Below, piece by piece: positions 52,321 through 61,129 of a stretch of DNA of 64,000 bases. Made by a program: the position numbers and the translations under genes. This DNA is from Reyranella aquatilis. Lineage in GTDB: Bacteria > Pseudomonadota > Alphaproteobacteria > Reyranellales > Reyranellaceae. How positions within the stretch are numbered: the stretch's first letter is position 1; each line of letters opens with the position of its first letter. The notes beneath the pieces were generated by a model. That model saw nothing but the letters and a program-made list of their open reading frames with translations. It was not told the origin of the DNA and made no database searches. The stretch is from NCBI RefSeq assembly GCF_020880995.1, contig NZ_JAJISD010000016.1, positions 1 through 64,000 on the forward strand, written 5' to 3'.

Positions 52321-52348
52321 TTGACTGGCCCGCATCCGCCAGTATGTT
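52321..52348 (+). promoter_or_regulatory. Sigma-70-type promoter upstream of rpsD
   Basis: TTGACT at 52321-52326 and TATGTT at 52343-52348 are separated by 16 bases, a good housekeeping promoter. Transcription would start near 52355 and give rpsD a leader of about 125 bases. That leader may hold S4 autoregulation, which is not identified here. Confidence 0.6.
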
Positions 52349-52479
52349 CCGCGCTTCTTCCGGAGAACGTGGTGGAGGGCCGTTCGGGCTCGCCTCCCGC
52401 CCCGACAAACGTCGGACCCAGGCCTATCCGGACAACAGCGCGGACCCGCGAAGCGGGACGCACAACGATGGAGTGACGC

Positions 52480-53094
52480 GTGAGCAAGCGCGCAAATTCG
52501 AAGTACAAGATCGACCGCCGCCTCAGGGTCAACCTGTGGGGCCGTCCCAAGAGCCCGCTCAACAAGCGTGAATACGGTCCCGGCCAGCACGGCCAGGGTC
52601 GCACCAAGCCGACCGACTACCGCCTGCAGCTCATGGCGAAGCAGCGCCTGAAGGGCTACTACGGCTCGGTCAGCGAACGTCAGCTCCGCCGCTATTACAC
52701 CGAAGCCGTGCGCCGCAAGGGCGACACCGGCGAAAACCTGGTCGAGCTCCTCGAGCGCCGGCTGGACGCGGTGATCTACCGCATGAAGTTCGCCATCACC
52801 GTCTTCGCCTCGCGCCAGCTGGTCAGCCACGGCCACGTGAAGGTCAACGGCCGCCGCGTGAACATCGCTTCGTACCTTGTGAAGGACAACGACGTGATCG
52901 AGCTCACGTCCAAGGCCAAGGAGATGGAGCGCGTCCTCGAGGCCACGCAGAGCGCCGAGCGCGACGTGCCGGAATACGTCACGGTCGACCACAAGGAGAT
53001 GAAGGGCACCTACGTGCGCGGGCCGAAGCTCGCCGACGTGCCGTACCCCGTCCAGATGGAACCGTCGCTGGTCGTCGAATACTACAGCCGCTGA
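52480..53094 (+). CDS. rpsD: 30S ribosomal protein S4
   Basis: The 204-residue protein is S4, a primary binder of 16S rRNA in the small subunit body. It shows the N-terminal NSKYKIDRRLRVNLWGRPKS, and the S4 domain with LDAVIYRMKFA, ASRQLVSHGHVKVNGRRVNI (about 109-128) and a final VQMEPSLVVEYYS. The length matches alphaproteobacterial S4. The GTG at 52480 follows GGAGTGAC. It has its own promoter and is followed by a strong terminator at 53119, so it is a single-gene unit. Confidence 0.97.
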   Translation: MSKRANSKYKIDRRLRVNLWGRPKSPLNKREYGPGQHGQGRTKPTDYRLQLMAKQRLKGYYGSVSERQLRRYYTEAVRRKGDTGENLVELLERRLDAVIYRMKFAITVFASRQLVSHGHVKVNGRRVNIASYLVKDNDVIELTSKAKEMERVLEATQSAERDVPEYVTVDHKEMKGTYVRGPKLADVPYPVQMEPSLVVEYYSR

Positions 53095-53118
53095 TCCGGC
53101 CGACATCCCGATAGAGAC

Positions 53119-53149
53119 GAAAAACCCGCCCTCATGTGGCGGGTTTTTT
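53119..53149 (+). terminator. Intrinsic terminator of rpsD
   Basis: AAAAACCCGCC (from 53120) pairs with GGCGGGTTTTTT (to 53149) around the loop CTCATGT, giving a 7-bp GC stem with an A/T extension and a six-T tract. It lies 25 bases past the rpsD stop. This is the clearest intrinsic terminator in the window. Confidence 0.92.
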
Positions 53150-53202
53150 GCATTAAAATTCCCTGTGATCGTGGTTCTTTGAGTCTATCGCCCGAGGGCC
53201 GG

Positions 53203-53216
53203 AGGATTATAATCCT
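53203..53216. promoter_or_regulatory. Perfect palindrome with a TATAAT box before the RND efflux operon
   Basis: AGGATTATAATCCT is an exact 14-bp palindrome that contains a consensus -10 box, TATAAT, at 53208-53213. It lies 31 bases before the adaptor ATG. The nearest -35-like element, TTGAGT (53179-53184), is 23 bases upstream, too far for a simple promoter. A repressor or an activator is therefore plausible; none is encoded next to it. Confidence 0.55.
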
Positions 53217-53247
53217 ACCGGGGCTTGGGGACTTGGGAGTCTAGGCA

Positions 53248-54585
53248 ATGGGATTGGTCCGTGCGGCGGTCTTCGCCTCGATCGTTGCGATCGGCGGAGC
53301 GGCCTACGTTTACCGCGACGACGTGATTCGCGAGGTCGGCCCCTACGTAGGCATGGGCTCCGCAGCCAAGGCCGCCGAAAGCCAGGCCAGCCCCGCTGCG
53401 GGAGCCCAGCCGCAGGGACGCCGCGGTCGCGCCAACCCCGGCGGCAACGTGCCGGTCGTCGTCACGACCGTGGGCAAGAAGCCGATGTCCGTTGTGATCG
53501 AGGCAGTCGGCACCGTCCAGGCCATCGCCTCCATCCAGATCAAGCCGCGGATCGACAGCCAGATCATGAAGGTGAACGTCGAGGAGGGCGCGCTGGTCAA
53601 GGAAGGCCAACTGCTGTTCGAACTCGACAACCGCACCCTCAAGGCGCAGCTCGGCATGATCGAGGCGCAGATCCGCAAGACGCAGACCCAGATCCAGCAG
53701 GCAAAGCGAGACAACGAGCGCGCCGACGGGCTTCTCAGCAAGGGCGCAGGCACCGCCGTTCAGCGCGACACCAGCGCGACCAACCTGAAGTCGCTGGAAG
53801 CCCAGCTCGAGGCCGACGAGGCCAGCCGCGACGCGACCCTCACCCAGCTGAGCTACACGGAGATCCGCGCGCCCGTGTCGGGCCGGATCGGTTCGATCAA
53901 CAGCAAGGCCGGCACCGTCGTCCGCGTGGCCGACAATACCGCCACCGCCACGCTGGCGGTCATCAACCAGGTGGATCCGATCTTCGTCAGCTTTGCGTTG
54001 CCGCAGGTCCTGCTGCCCGACCTGCGTGCGGCCATGGCCAAGGGTCCTGTCCGCGTCGATGCGATCGTCAGCGACAAGCGACAGTCCGGCACGATGGCTT
54101 TCATCGAGAACACGGTGGATCCGAACACCGGCACCGTGACCGCCAAGGCTCGGATCAACAACAGCAACGAGGGCCTCTGGCCAGGCCAGTTCGTCAAGGT
54201 GGAGGTCATCCTCGGTGTCGAGCCCGAGGCGATCGCCGTCACCGCCGCGGCCGTCCAGCTCGGACCGCAGGGACCGTACATCTTCGTCGTGAAGGATGGG
54301 GTCGCCGAGGTCCGTCCGGTGGTGATCAAGCGTACGCAATCGGGCGAGTCGGTGATCGGCAGCGGCCTCGCCGAGGGCGAATCGGTGGTGGTCGACGGCC
54401 AGCTTCGCCTGGTCAACGGCGCTCCCGTGGCCATCCGGCCGCCGCCCGGCGCGCCGGCACCGGCATCGCCCGGTCCGTCGGGAAATCCCGGATCTTCGGG
54501 CCCGTCGGGTCCCTCGGGCAACTCAGCTCCCTCGGGCACGGCGGCACCGACGGCGCCCAACACGGCCGCCCGGCCGCGCGGCTAA
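53248..54585 (+). CDS. RND efflux periplasmic adaptor (MdtA-like)
   Basis: The 445-residue protein begins with a hydrophobic signal/anchor (AAVFASIVAIGGAAYVYRD) and has the membrane-fusion layout. The lipoyl halves show GTVQAIASIQIKPRIDSQI and APVSGRIGSINSKAGTVVRV. A coiled coil with IEAQIRKTQTQIQQAKRDNE lies between, followed by the beta-barrel and membrane-proximal domains. The last 50 residues are a Pro/Ser/Gly-rich tail (APAPASPGPSGNPG), which is unusual. It links the inner-membrane pump to an outer-membrane channel. The pump gene begins 18 bases later. A TATAAT palindrome lies upstream. No outer-membrane factor is nearby. Confidence 0.9.
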   Translation: MGLVRAAVFASIVAIGGAAYVYRDDVIREVGPYVGMGSAAKAAESQASPAAGAQPQGRRGRANPGGNVPVVVTTVGKKPMSVVIEAVGTVQAIASIQIKPRIDSQIMKVNVEEGALVKEGQLLFELDNRTLKAQLGMIEAQIRKTQTQIQQAKRDNERADGLLSKGAGTAVQRDTSATNLKSLEAQLEADEASRDATLTQLSYTEIRAPVSGRIGSINSKAGTVVRVADNTATATLAVINQVDPIFVSFALPQVLLPDLRAAMAKGPVRVDAIVSDKRQSGTMAFIENTVDPNTGTVTAKARINNSNEGLWPGQFVKVEVILGVEPEAIAVTAAAVQLGPQGPYIFVVKDGVAEVRPVVIKRTQSGESVIGSGLAEGESVVVDGQLRLVNGAPVAIRPPPGAPAPASPGPSGNPGSSGPSGPSGNSAPSGTAAPTAPNTAARPRG

Positions 54586-54603
54586 CCCCAACGGAGAGCG
54601 GAC

Positions 54604-57600
54604 ATGTCGCTTTCGGCTCTCTGCATCCGGCGTCCCGTGATGACGATCCTGCTGATGGCGATGATCGTCATCGCGGGCATCTTCGGTTTCAAGCAGCTTC
54701 CCGTCGCCGCCGTCCCGCGCGTCGACTTCCCGACCATCCAGGTCCAGGCGCAGCTTCCCGGCGCCAGCCCCGAGACGATGGCCGCCTCGGTCGCCTCGAT
54801 CCTCGAGCGCCAGTTCTCGACCATCGCCGGCGTGACGTCGATGACCTCGACCTCCTCGCTGGGCAACACCTCGATCGTGCTCCAGTTCGACCTCAACCGC
54901 AGCATCGACGGGGCGGCGCTCGACGTGCAGTCGGCCATTTCCTCGGCGATGCGCCGCCTGCCGGTCGAACTGCCGACACCGCCCAGCTTCCGCAAGGTCA
55001 ACCCGGCCGACTTCCCGATCATGTTCCTGGCGCTGAAATCCAGCCAGGTACGGCTGTCGGATGTCGACGCCTTCGCCAATCGCTCGATCCTGCCGCGTAT
55101 CTCGACGCTGCCCGGCATCGCCCAGGTCCTGATCTTCGGCACTCAGAAGTACGCTGTGCGCGTGCGTGCCGACCTCGACCAGCTCGCGGTGCGGGGCCTC
55201 ACCCTGCAGGAACTGCAGAACGCGATCGTCGCCGCCAATTCGAGCAAGCCCGTCGGCGCCATCGCCGATTCCCGCCAGAGCTCGATCCTCGACGCCACCG
55301 GTCCGATCAACAAGGCCGCCGACTACATGCCGGTGATCGTGAGCTGGCAGAACGGCGCGCCGGTGCGGCTGTCCGACGTGGCCACGGCCATCGACAGCGT
55401 CGAGAACGACAAGGTGGCGAGCTGGCTCGACGGCACCCGCGCCATCCTGCTTGCGGTCTACCGGCAGCCCGACGCAAACACCGTCGAGGTGGTCGACCGG
55501 GTCAGGGCCATGCTGCCGGCGATCCAGGCCGAGATGATGAGCGGCGTCGAGATCAGCATCCTGAACGATCGCTCGGTCTCGATCCGTGAAGCCATCGAGG
55601 ATGTCGAGTTCACGCTCGTCCTCGCGGGCATCCTCGTCATCGTCGCGATCTACTTCTTCCTGCGCAGTTTCCGCGCGACGATCATCCCGGCCATTGCCCT
55701 GCCGATCTCCGTCGTCGGCACGTTCGCCGGCATGTATCTCTGCGGCCACTCGATCGACAACATCTCGCTGCTGGCCCTGACTCTGGCGGTCGGCTTCGTG
55801 GTCGATGACGCCATCGTCATGCTGGAGAACATCGTCCGCCACATCGAGGCGGGCGAGAAGCCGCTGGATGCCGCCTTCAAGGGCTCGAAGGAGGTGGGCT
55901 TCACCATCGTGTCGATGACGCTGTCGCTGGTGGCGGTGTTCATCCCGGTGCTGTTCATGGGCGGCGTGGTCGGCCGCATGTTCAACGAGTTCGGCCTGGT
56001 CATCAGCATGGCCATCCTCATCTCGGGCATCGTGTCGCTGACGCTGACGCCCATGCTGTGTTCGCGTCTCCTGAAGCCGATCGACCATCACGAGAAGCAC
56101 AACGCGCTGCTGCGGCTGTTCGAGTGGAGCTTCAACAAGGTCACGGAAGGCTATGCGTGGTCGTTGAAGCGTGTCGTCAAGCTGCCGCGCCTGGTACTGC
56201 TGCTCACGCTCGGGACATTCGCGCTGACAGCCTACCTGTTCCAGGTGATTCCCAAGGGCTTCTTCCCGACAGAGGATATCGGCCAGATCACCGGCTCGAC
56301 CGTAGGGCCCGACGACGCTTCGTTCGATGCCATGGTGGCGCGCCAGGGTGCGCTCGCAGAGGTCATCAAGCGCGATCCCGACGTCGTCTCCGTCATGTCG
56401 ACGGTAGGCGGCGGCAACGCGGCCAGCACCGTCAATTCGGGGCGCATCTTCATCACCTTGCGTCCCAAGAGCGAGCGCACCGCGACGGCCACCGAGGTCA
56501 TCGCCCGCCTGCGTCGCGCCTCGGCGACCGTGCCGGGGATCAACGTCTTCTACCAGCCGATCCAGTCGATCAACATCGCAACGACGCAGAGCCGGGCGCA
56601 GTACCAGTTCGGGATGCGCTCCTCCAACCTGGCGCTGCTTCGGGAATACGCGCCGCAGATGGAAGAGCGCATGAAGCGCATTCCTTCGATCACCGACGTG
56701 AACTCGGACCTCCAGGTCAGGGCGCGCTCCACTGTGATCGACGTCGACCGCGACACGGCCTCGCGGCTCGGCCTGTCCGTCGACCAGATCCGCCTGCTGC
56801 TCTACTCGGCGTTCGGCACGCGCCAGGTCTCGACGATCTACGCGCCCGACGACACCTACCAGGTCATCCTCGAGGCAGATCCGAAGTACGCCGATACCAG
56901 CGAAGTGCTTAGGCGGATGCAGGTCCGGACTCCGAGCGGCGCTCTCGTCCCCCTCGATACGGTGGCCAAGCGCAGCGACAAGCCAACCTCGCTCACGGTC
57001 AATCACATCGCCCAGCTGCCGTCGGTCATCATCTCGTTCAACCTGGCGCCTGGCGTGGCACTCGGCGACGCGGTGAAGGACATCCAGGCGGTGGCACGCG
57101 AGGTCGGTCTGCCCGCCAGCATCGCGACCAGCTTCGAGGGCAGCGCCCAGGTCTTCCAGCAGGCCGTCGCCAATCAGGGCATGCTGCTGTTTGCTGCCGT
57201 GCTCGTGATCTACATCATCCTGGGAATCCTCTACGAGAATTTCATCCATCCGCTGACCATCCTCTCGGGGCTGCCGTCCGCCGGCATCGGTGCGCTCGCC
57301 ACGCTGATGCTGTTCAAGATGGATCTTTCGGTCATCGCCCTGATCGGCGTGGTGATGCTGATCGGCATCGTGAAGAAGAACGCCATCATGATGGTCGACT
57401 TCGCGATCGAACGGCGCGGGCAGGGGGCCGACGCGGAGACGGCCATCGTCGAGGCCGCGCTCCTCCGGTTCCGACCGATCATGATGACCACCGTGTGCGC
57501 CCTGCTGGGCGCGCTGCCGATCGCGGTCGGTCATGGCGCCGGCGCCGAACTGCGCCAGCCGCTGGGCATCACCGTCGTCGGCGGCCTGCTGGTGTCGCAG

Positions 57601-57729
57601 GTCCTCACCTTGTTCATCACGCCGGTCGTGTACATGTGGTTCGACAAGCTGACGGGCATGAAGTTCAGCCCCGGCTGGGCCAAGCGCTGGCGCACCAAGG
57701 GTCGCACGCCGGCTCAGCCGGCTGAGTAG
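54604..57729 (+). CDS. RND multidrug efflux pump (MdtB/AcrB-like)
   Basis: The 1041-residue protein is a full-length RND permease with about twelve helices and two large periplasmic loops. It starts SLSALCIRRPVMTILLMAMIV. The proton-relay pair Asp401 and Asp402 lies in VVDDAIVMLENI of helix 4. The second half has KKNAIMMVDFAIE, which often marks helix 10. It exports drugs, detergents or toxins with proton flow. Members of this MdtB/MdtC-like group often work with MdtA adaptors as here. It ends before a family A repeat. Confidence 0.92.
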   Translation: MSLSALCIRRPVMTILLMAMIVIAGIFGFKQLPVAAVPRVDFPTIQVQAQLPGASPETMAASVASILERQFSTIAGVTSMTSTSSLGNTSIVLQFDLNRSIDGAALDVQSAISSAMRRLPVELPTPPSFRKVNPADFPIMFLALKSSQVRLSDVDAFANRSILPRISTLPGIAQVLIFGTQKYAVRVRADLDQLAVRGLTLQELQNAIVAANSSKPVGAIADSRQSSILDATGPINKAADYMPVIVSWQNGAPVRLSDVATAIDSVENDKVASWLDGTRAILLAVYRQPDANTVEVVDRVRAMLPAIQAEMMSGVEISILNDRSVSIREAIEDVEFTLVLAGILVIVAIYFFLRSFRATIIPAIALPISVVGTFAGMYLCGHSIDNISLLALTLAVGFVVDDAIVMLENIVRHIEAGEKPLDAAFKGSKEVGFTIVSMTLSLVAVFIPVLFMGGVVGRMFNEFGLVISMAILISGIVSLTLTPMLCSRLLKPIDHHEKHNALLRLFEWSFNKVTEGYAWSLKRVVKLPRLVLLLTLGTFALTAYLFQVIPKGFFPTEDIGQITGSTVGPDDASFDAMVARQGALAEVIKRDPDVVSVMSTVGGGNAASTVNSGRIFITLRPKSERTATATEVIARLRRASATVPGINVFYQPIQSINIATTQSRAQYQFGMRSSNLALLREYAPQMEERMKRIPSITDVNSDLQVRARSTVIDVDRDTASRLGLSVDQIRLLLYSAFGTRQVSTIYAPDDTYQVILEADPKYADTSEVLRRMQVRTPSGALVPLDTVAKRSDKPTSLTVNHIAQLPSVIISFNLAPGVALGDAVKDIQAVAREVGLPASIATSFEGSAQVFQQAVANQGMLLFAAVLVIYIILGILYENFIHPLTILSGLPSAGIGALATLMLFKMDLSVIALIGVVMLIGIVKKNAIMMVDFAIERRGQGADAETAIVEAALLRFRPIMMTTVCALLGALPIAVGHGAGAELRQPLGITVVGGLLVSQVLTLFITPVVYMWFDKLTGMKFSPGWAKRWRTKGRTPAQPAE

Positions 57730-57746
57730 CCGCGGCGCTTCGTGTG

Positions 57747-57873
57747 CACCCATCCTTCGAGACGCGTCGCCGGGCGACGCTCCGCAGGATGAGATCGGGA
57801 ATGGAAAGTGCATTCCCCAGACCAAGACCTCATGCTCAGGCGCCGGGCGGAGCCCGGCGTCTCGAAGCATGGG
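57747..57873. repeat. Long intergenic palindrome (family A)
   Basis: The left arm 57747-57793 (CACCCATCCTTCGAGACGCG, then GGATGAG) and the right arm 57829-57873 (CTCATGCTCAGGCGCCGGGC, then CTCGAAGCATGGG) form a long imperfect inverted repeat. Each arm holds its own CGCCGGGCG-type hairpin. It shares the CCCATCCTTCGAGACGC core with 21418-21523. It follows the RND pump and may stop its transcript before the amidase gene. Confidence 0.7.
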
Positions 57874-57906
57874 CCACCGTAGCGGCCTTAGAAGCGAGTA
57901 GCGTTC

Positions 57907-59088
57907 ATGACTGACGAGATCGGTGCCTTCGTTCCCGGCCCCCGTGTCCATATCGAGGGGCGTGCCGGTGGCCCCCTGTCCGGCCTCACATTCGCGGCCA
58001 AGGACCTGTTCGCGGTGGCGGGCGTACCGACCGGCGGCGGCAATCACGACTGGCCCACCGGGCGACCGATCCCGGACAAGCATTCGTGGGCGGTCCAGAC
58101 CCTGCTCGATGCCGGGGCCACGCTGATCGGCAAGACCATCACCGACGAGGTGTCGCTGGGTATCCTGGGCGAGAACGCCTTCGACGGCACGCCGAAGAAC
58201 GTGGCGGCGCCGGGCCGCGTGCCGGGCGGCTCCTCCTCGGGCTCGGCCGCGGCCGTCGCCGCGGGGATCTGCGACACCGCGCTGGGCACCGACACTGGCG
58301 GCTCGGTGCGCGTGCCCTCGAGCTTCTGCGGCCTCCATGGGATCCGGCCGACGCATGGTCGTGTGGACGTGACGGGCATGCTGCCCCAGGCGCCAACCTC
58401 GGACACGACCGGCTGGTTCGCGCGCGATGCCGAGACCTTTGCCCGGGTCTCCGCCGTCATGCTGGGGGAAGAGATTCCGTCGAAGCTGCCCTCGAAGCTG
58501 ATCGTGGCCGTCGACGCATTCGGTTTCGCGGATGCCGATACGGCGGAAGCGCTGCAGCCGATGGTGCGGAAGCTCGCCGCGCTGATCGGTTCGAGCGGCG
58601 AGGAGATCATGGCGCCGCAGGGCCTGTCGGTGTGGGCGCGCGCCCAGCGCAGCCTGCAGCCTGCCGAGGCCTATGCCACCTTCAGGAGCTGGCTCGACGA
58701 GCGCAATCCGCGCTTTGCCTTCTCGGTCGCCAAGGCTCTAGTGACCGGCTCGATGATTCCGGAGAGCGACAAGGTCTGGGCCAACCTGATGCGCCAGGAA
58801 GTGCGCGGCCGCATGAAGTACCTGCTGCCCGAGGGCACGATTCTCTGCCTGCCGACCACGCCGTTCCCCGCGCCGAAGGTCGGCCTGCCGCTGTCTGTGC
58901 TCGATCCTTTGCGCGACCGCATCACCTGCCTCTGCGCGCAGGGCGGGCTGGCGGGCTTTCCGCAGGTCAATCTTCCCGGCGCCACGACGGTTGACGGTCT
59001 GCCGGTCGGCCTGTCCATCATCGGCCCGCGTGGCAGCGATGCGACCCTGGTGGCTGTCGCGCGCGCGATGGAGAAGGCGGCGGGCTGA
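57907..59088 (+). CDS. Amidase signature family amidase
   Basis: The 393-residue protein is a short amidase with Lys32 (AAKDLF), cis-Ser111 (GGSSSGSAAA) and nucleophile Ser133 (DTGGSVRVP), the complete triad. It is not close to the pair at 27448 and 28870; its N-terminus and length fit the AMI1-like/indole-acetamide hydrolase group. The next genes are an acetyltransferase, an AtzH-like protein and an amidohydrolase, on the same strand with short gaps, so it likely belongs to a catabolic unit for an amide or ureide. The substrate is unknown. Confidence 0.88.
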   Translation: MTDEIGAFVPGPRVHIEGRAGGPLSGLTFAAKDLFAVAGVPTGGGNHDWPTGRPIPDKHSWAVQTLLDAGATLIGKTITDEVSLGILGENAFDGTPKNVAAPGRVPGGSSSGSAAAVAAGICDTALGTDTGGSVRVPSSFCGLHGIRPTHGRVDVTGMLPQAPTSDTTGWFARDAETFARVSAVMLGEEIPSKLPSKLIVAVDAFGFADADTAEALQPMVRKLAALIGSSGEEIMAPQGLSVWARAQRSLQPAEAYATFRSWLDERNPRFAFSVAKALVTGSMIPESDKVWANLMRQEVRGRMKYLLPEGTILCLPTTPFPAPKVGLPLSVLDPLRDRITCLCAQGGLAGFPQVNLPGATTVDGLPVGLSIIGPRGSDATLVAVARAMEKAAG

Positions 59089-59112
59089 TCGCGCCTTCGC
59101 GAAGGAGGCGCG

Positions 59113-59664
59113 TTGGCGACCGAGAAGCAGAAGATGCTGGCGGGCGAACTCTATGTTGCGGCCGGCGAGGAACTCACCGCCGACGCACGCCGCGTCGCCG
59201 GGTGGATGGACCGCTACAACGGCTCGATTGCCGCGACCCAGCGCGACCACGCGGCACTGCTGCGCGAGATCATGGCCGAGGTGGGCGAGGGCGCCTACAT
59301 CCGCCCCCCCTTCCGTTGCGACTACGGCTACAACATCAGTCTCGGCAAGGGCGTGTTCCTCAACTTCAATTGCGTGATCCTCGACGTGGTGAAGGTCGCG
59401 ATCGGCGATCGCACGCAGATCGGGCCGGGCGTGCAGATCCTGACCGCGGACCATCCACGTGATCCCGCACAGCGACGCGCCGGCCTGGAGTTCGGCCGGC
59501 CTGTCACCATCGGCGCCGACGTGTGGATCGGCGGCGGCGCGATCGTGCTGCCCGGCGTGACCATCGGCGACGGCGCAATCGTCGGCGCGGGCGCCGTGGT
59601 GACGCGCGATGTGCGGCCCGGTGCTACTGTCGTCGGAAACCCAGCCAGAGAGAGGCCAGCGTGA
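59113..59664 (+). CDS. Maltose/galactoside O-acetyltransferase family (LbH hexapeptide) protein
   Basis: The 183-residue protein is a left-handed beta-helix acetyltransferase of the Maa/LacA type. It has the N-terminal KMLAGELYVAAGEELTADARR, hexapeptide repeats such as VKVAIGDRTQIGPGVQIL and VTIGDGAIVGAGAVVTRDV, and a final GATVVGNPARE. The ADHPRD segment (about 115-120) contains the likely catalytic His. It acetylates a sugar or similar hydroxyl with acetyl-CoA. The start is TTG at 59113 with a strong AAGGAGG four bases before it. Its stop overlaps the next start in GTGA. Confidence 0.88.
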   Translation: MATEKQKMLAGELYVAAGEELTADARRVAGWMDRYNGSIAATQRDHAALLREIMAEVGEGAYIRPPFRCDYGYNISLGKGVFLNFNCVILDVVKVAIGDRTQIGPGVQILTADHPRDPAQRRAGLEFGRPVTIGADVWIGGGAIVLPGVTIGDGAIVGAGAVVTRDVRPGATVVGNPARERPA

Positions 59665-60065
59665 CGGATTTTACCCCGAACATTCCCGAGGTCGTCGAAG
59701 AGGTGCGCGTGCTGTTCGAGCGCTACGAGCAGGCGCTGATCGACAAGAACGTCGAGGTGCTCGACGCCACGTTCTGGAACAGCCCGCATACGATCCGCCT
59801 CGCCAACAACGAGCACGGCTACGGCTTCGACCGCATCCACGCCTTTCGCGTCGCCCGCCCGCCGGGCCCCGGCACCAAGGAGAAGCGGCTGCGCCTCGAC
59901 ATCGTGACCCTGGGCCGCGACCTCGCGACGGTGTCGCTGGTCTACAAGGTGCGCGGCCGGGAGATGACGGGCCGGCAGACCCAGACCTGGGTCCGCTTTC
60001 CCGACGTCGGCTGGAAGGTCGTCCACGCCCACGTCTCGATGATCGCCGAAGAGCCGATCCTGTAG
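59661..60065 (+). CDS. AtzH/HpxZ-like (DUF3225) SnoaL-fold protein
   Basis: The 134-residue protein has the SnoaL-like cone fold. EEVRVLFERYEQALIDKNVEVLDATFW, a central His/Asp region and the C-terminal WVRFPDVGWKVVHAHVSM are typical of the AtzH-like (DUF3225) family. That family occurs beside AtzE-type amidases in cyanuric acid and oxalurate catabolism (HpxZ in the hpxWXYZ operon). Here too an amidase lies two genes upstream. It may assist or deaminate a ureide intermediate, which is inference. The GTG at 59661 overlaps the acetyltransferase stop in GTGA. Confidence 0.8.
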   Translation: MTDFTPNIPEVVEEVRVLFERYEQALIDKNVEVLDATFWNSPHTIRLANNEHGYGFDRIHAFRVARPPGPGTKEKRLRLDIVTLGRDLATVSLVYKVRGREMTGRQTQTWVRFPDVGWKVVHAHVSMIAEEPIL

Positions 60066-60088
60066 AGAAAAAGAAAACGGAGGAAACG

Positions 60089-61129
60089 ATGGCGCAGCCC
60101 GCCGAAAGCCTTGGCAATGTGATGAATCCCAACCCCGAGTGGGTTACCAAGGTGAGCGAACCGGCGCTCGAGCCCGACCTGCCGATCGTCGATCCGCATC
60201 ATCATCTATGGCAGCGCGCCGGCAACGACTATCTGTTCCACGACCTGTTGGCCGACACGCAGACCGGACACAACATCGTCGGCACGGTGTTCGTCGACTG
60301 CCATTCGATGTACCGCAAGGACGGGCCGGCGGAGCTGCGCTGCATCGGCGAGACCGAGTTCGCCAACGGCGTGGCGGCGATGAGCGCGTCGGGGCTGTAT
60401 GGAAACCTGCGTGCCTGTGCCGGCATCGTCAGCCATGTCGACCTGCGCCGGGGCGAGAAAGCGGGCGACGTGTTCGATGCCCAGATCGCCGCCGGCAACG
60501 GCCGCTTCAAGGGCATCCGCCACCAGACCGGCTGGGATGCCGATCCGGGCATCCGCAATTCCCGCAACGATCCGCCGCCCGAGCAGACGCGCGACCTGAC
60601 CTGGCGCGAGGGCTTCCGGGAACTGGCGAAGCGCGATCTGACATTCGACGCCTGGCTCTACCATCCGCAGCTCGCCGAGATCGCCGAACTGGCCGACGCC
60701 TTCCCGGGGACGCACATCGTCCTCGATCATGTCGGTGGCCCGCTGGGCTATGCAGGCTATGCCGGGCGCCACGATGAGGTGCGCGCGGCCTGGAGGAAAT
60801 CGATGGCCGAACTGTCCCGCCGGCAGAACATCGTGGTGAAGCTCGGCGGCCTCGGCATGGCGATGGGCTTTTTCGACTTCTACCGGCGCCCGACCCCGCC
60901 GGGCTCGGCAGAACTGGCCGAGGCCTACCGGCCCTGGGTCGAGACCACGATCGACCTGTTCGGCGTCGACCGCTGCATGTACGAGAGCAATTTCCCCGTC
61001 GACAAGATCACCTCCGGCTACGGCGTCCTGTGGAACGCCTTCAAGCGCATCTCGGCGGGCGCTTCGCCCTCGGAGAAGAAGGCGCTGTTCTCCGGAACGG
61101 CGGCGCGGATCTACAAGCTGGCGCTCTGA
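60089..61129 (+). CDS. Amidohydrolase family protein (COG3618-like TIM-barrel hydrolase)
   Basis: The 346-residue protein is a metal-dependent hydrolase of the 2-pyrone-4,6-dicarboxylate lactonase-like group. Signatures are VDPHHHLWQ (about 34-42) for the HxH metal pair, VFVDCHSMY, GIRHQTGWD, IVLDHVGGPLG (about 210-220) and a C-terminal YESNFPVDK with the catalytic Asp. It opens a lactone or cuts an amide in an aromatic or sugar-acid pathway. AACGGAGGAAACG precedes the ATG at 60089; the same strong site is before the Bug gene. It is the last gene of the amidase cluster before a large inverted repeat. Confidence 0.88.
   Translation: MAQPAESLGNVMNPNPEWVTKVSEPALEPDLPIVDPHHHLWQRAGNDYLFHDLLADTQTGHNIVGTVFVDCHSMYRKDGPAELRCIGETEFANGVAAMSASGLYGNLRACAGIVSHVDLRRGEKAGDVFDAQIAAGNGRFKGIRHQTGWDADPGIRNSRNDPPPEQTRDLTWREGFRELAKRDLTFDAWLYHPQLAEIAELADAFPGTHIVLDHVGGPLGYAGYAGRHDEVRAAWRKSMAELSRRQNIVVKLGGLGMAMGFFDFYRRPTPPGSAELAEAYRPWVETTIDLFGVDRCMYESNFPVDKITSGYGVLWNAFKRISAGASPSEKKALFSGTAARIYKLAL

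Noticed and set aside
54523..58356. A 1277-codon minus-strand open frame opposite the RND pump
   Set aside because: The Asp/Arg/His-rich composition is the shadow of the pump gene on the other strand, which has the full RND motif set.
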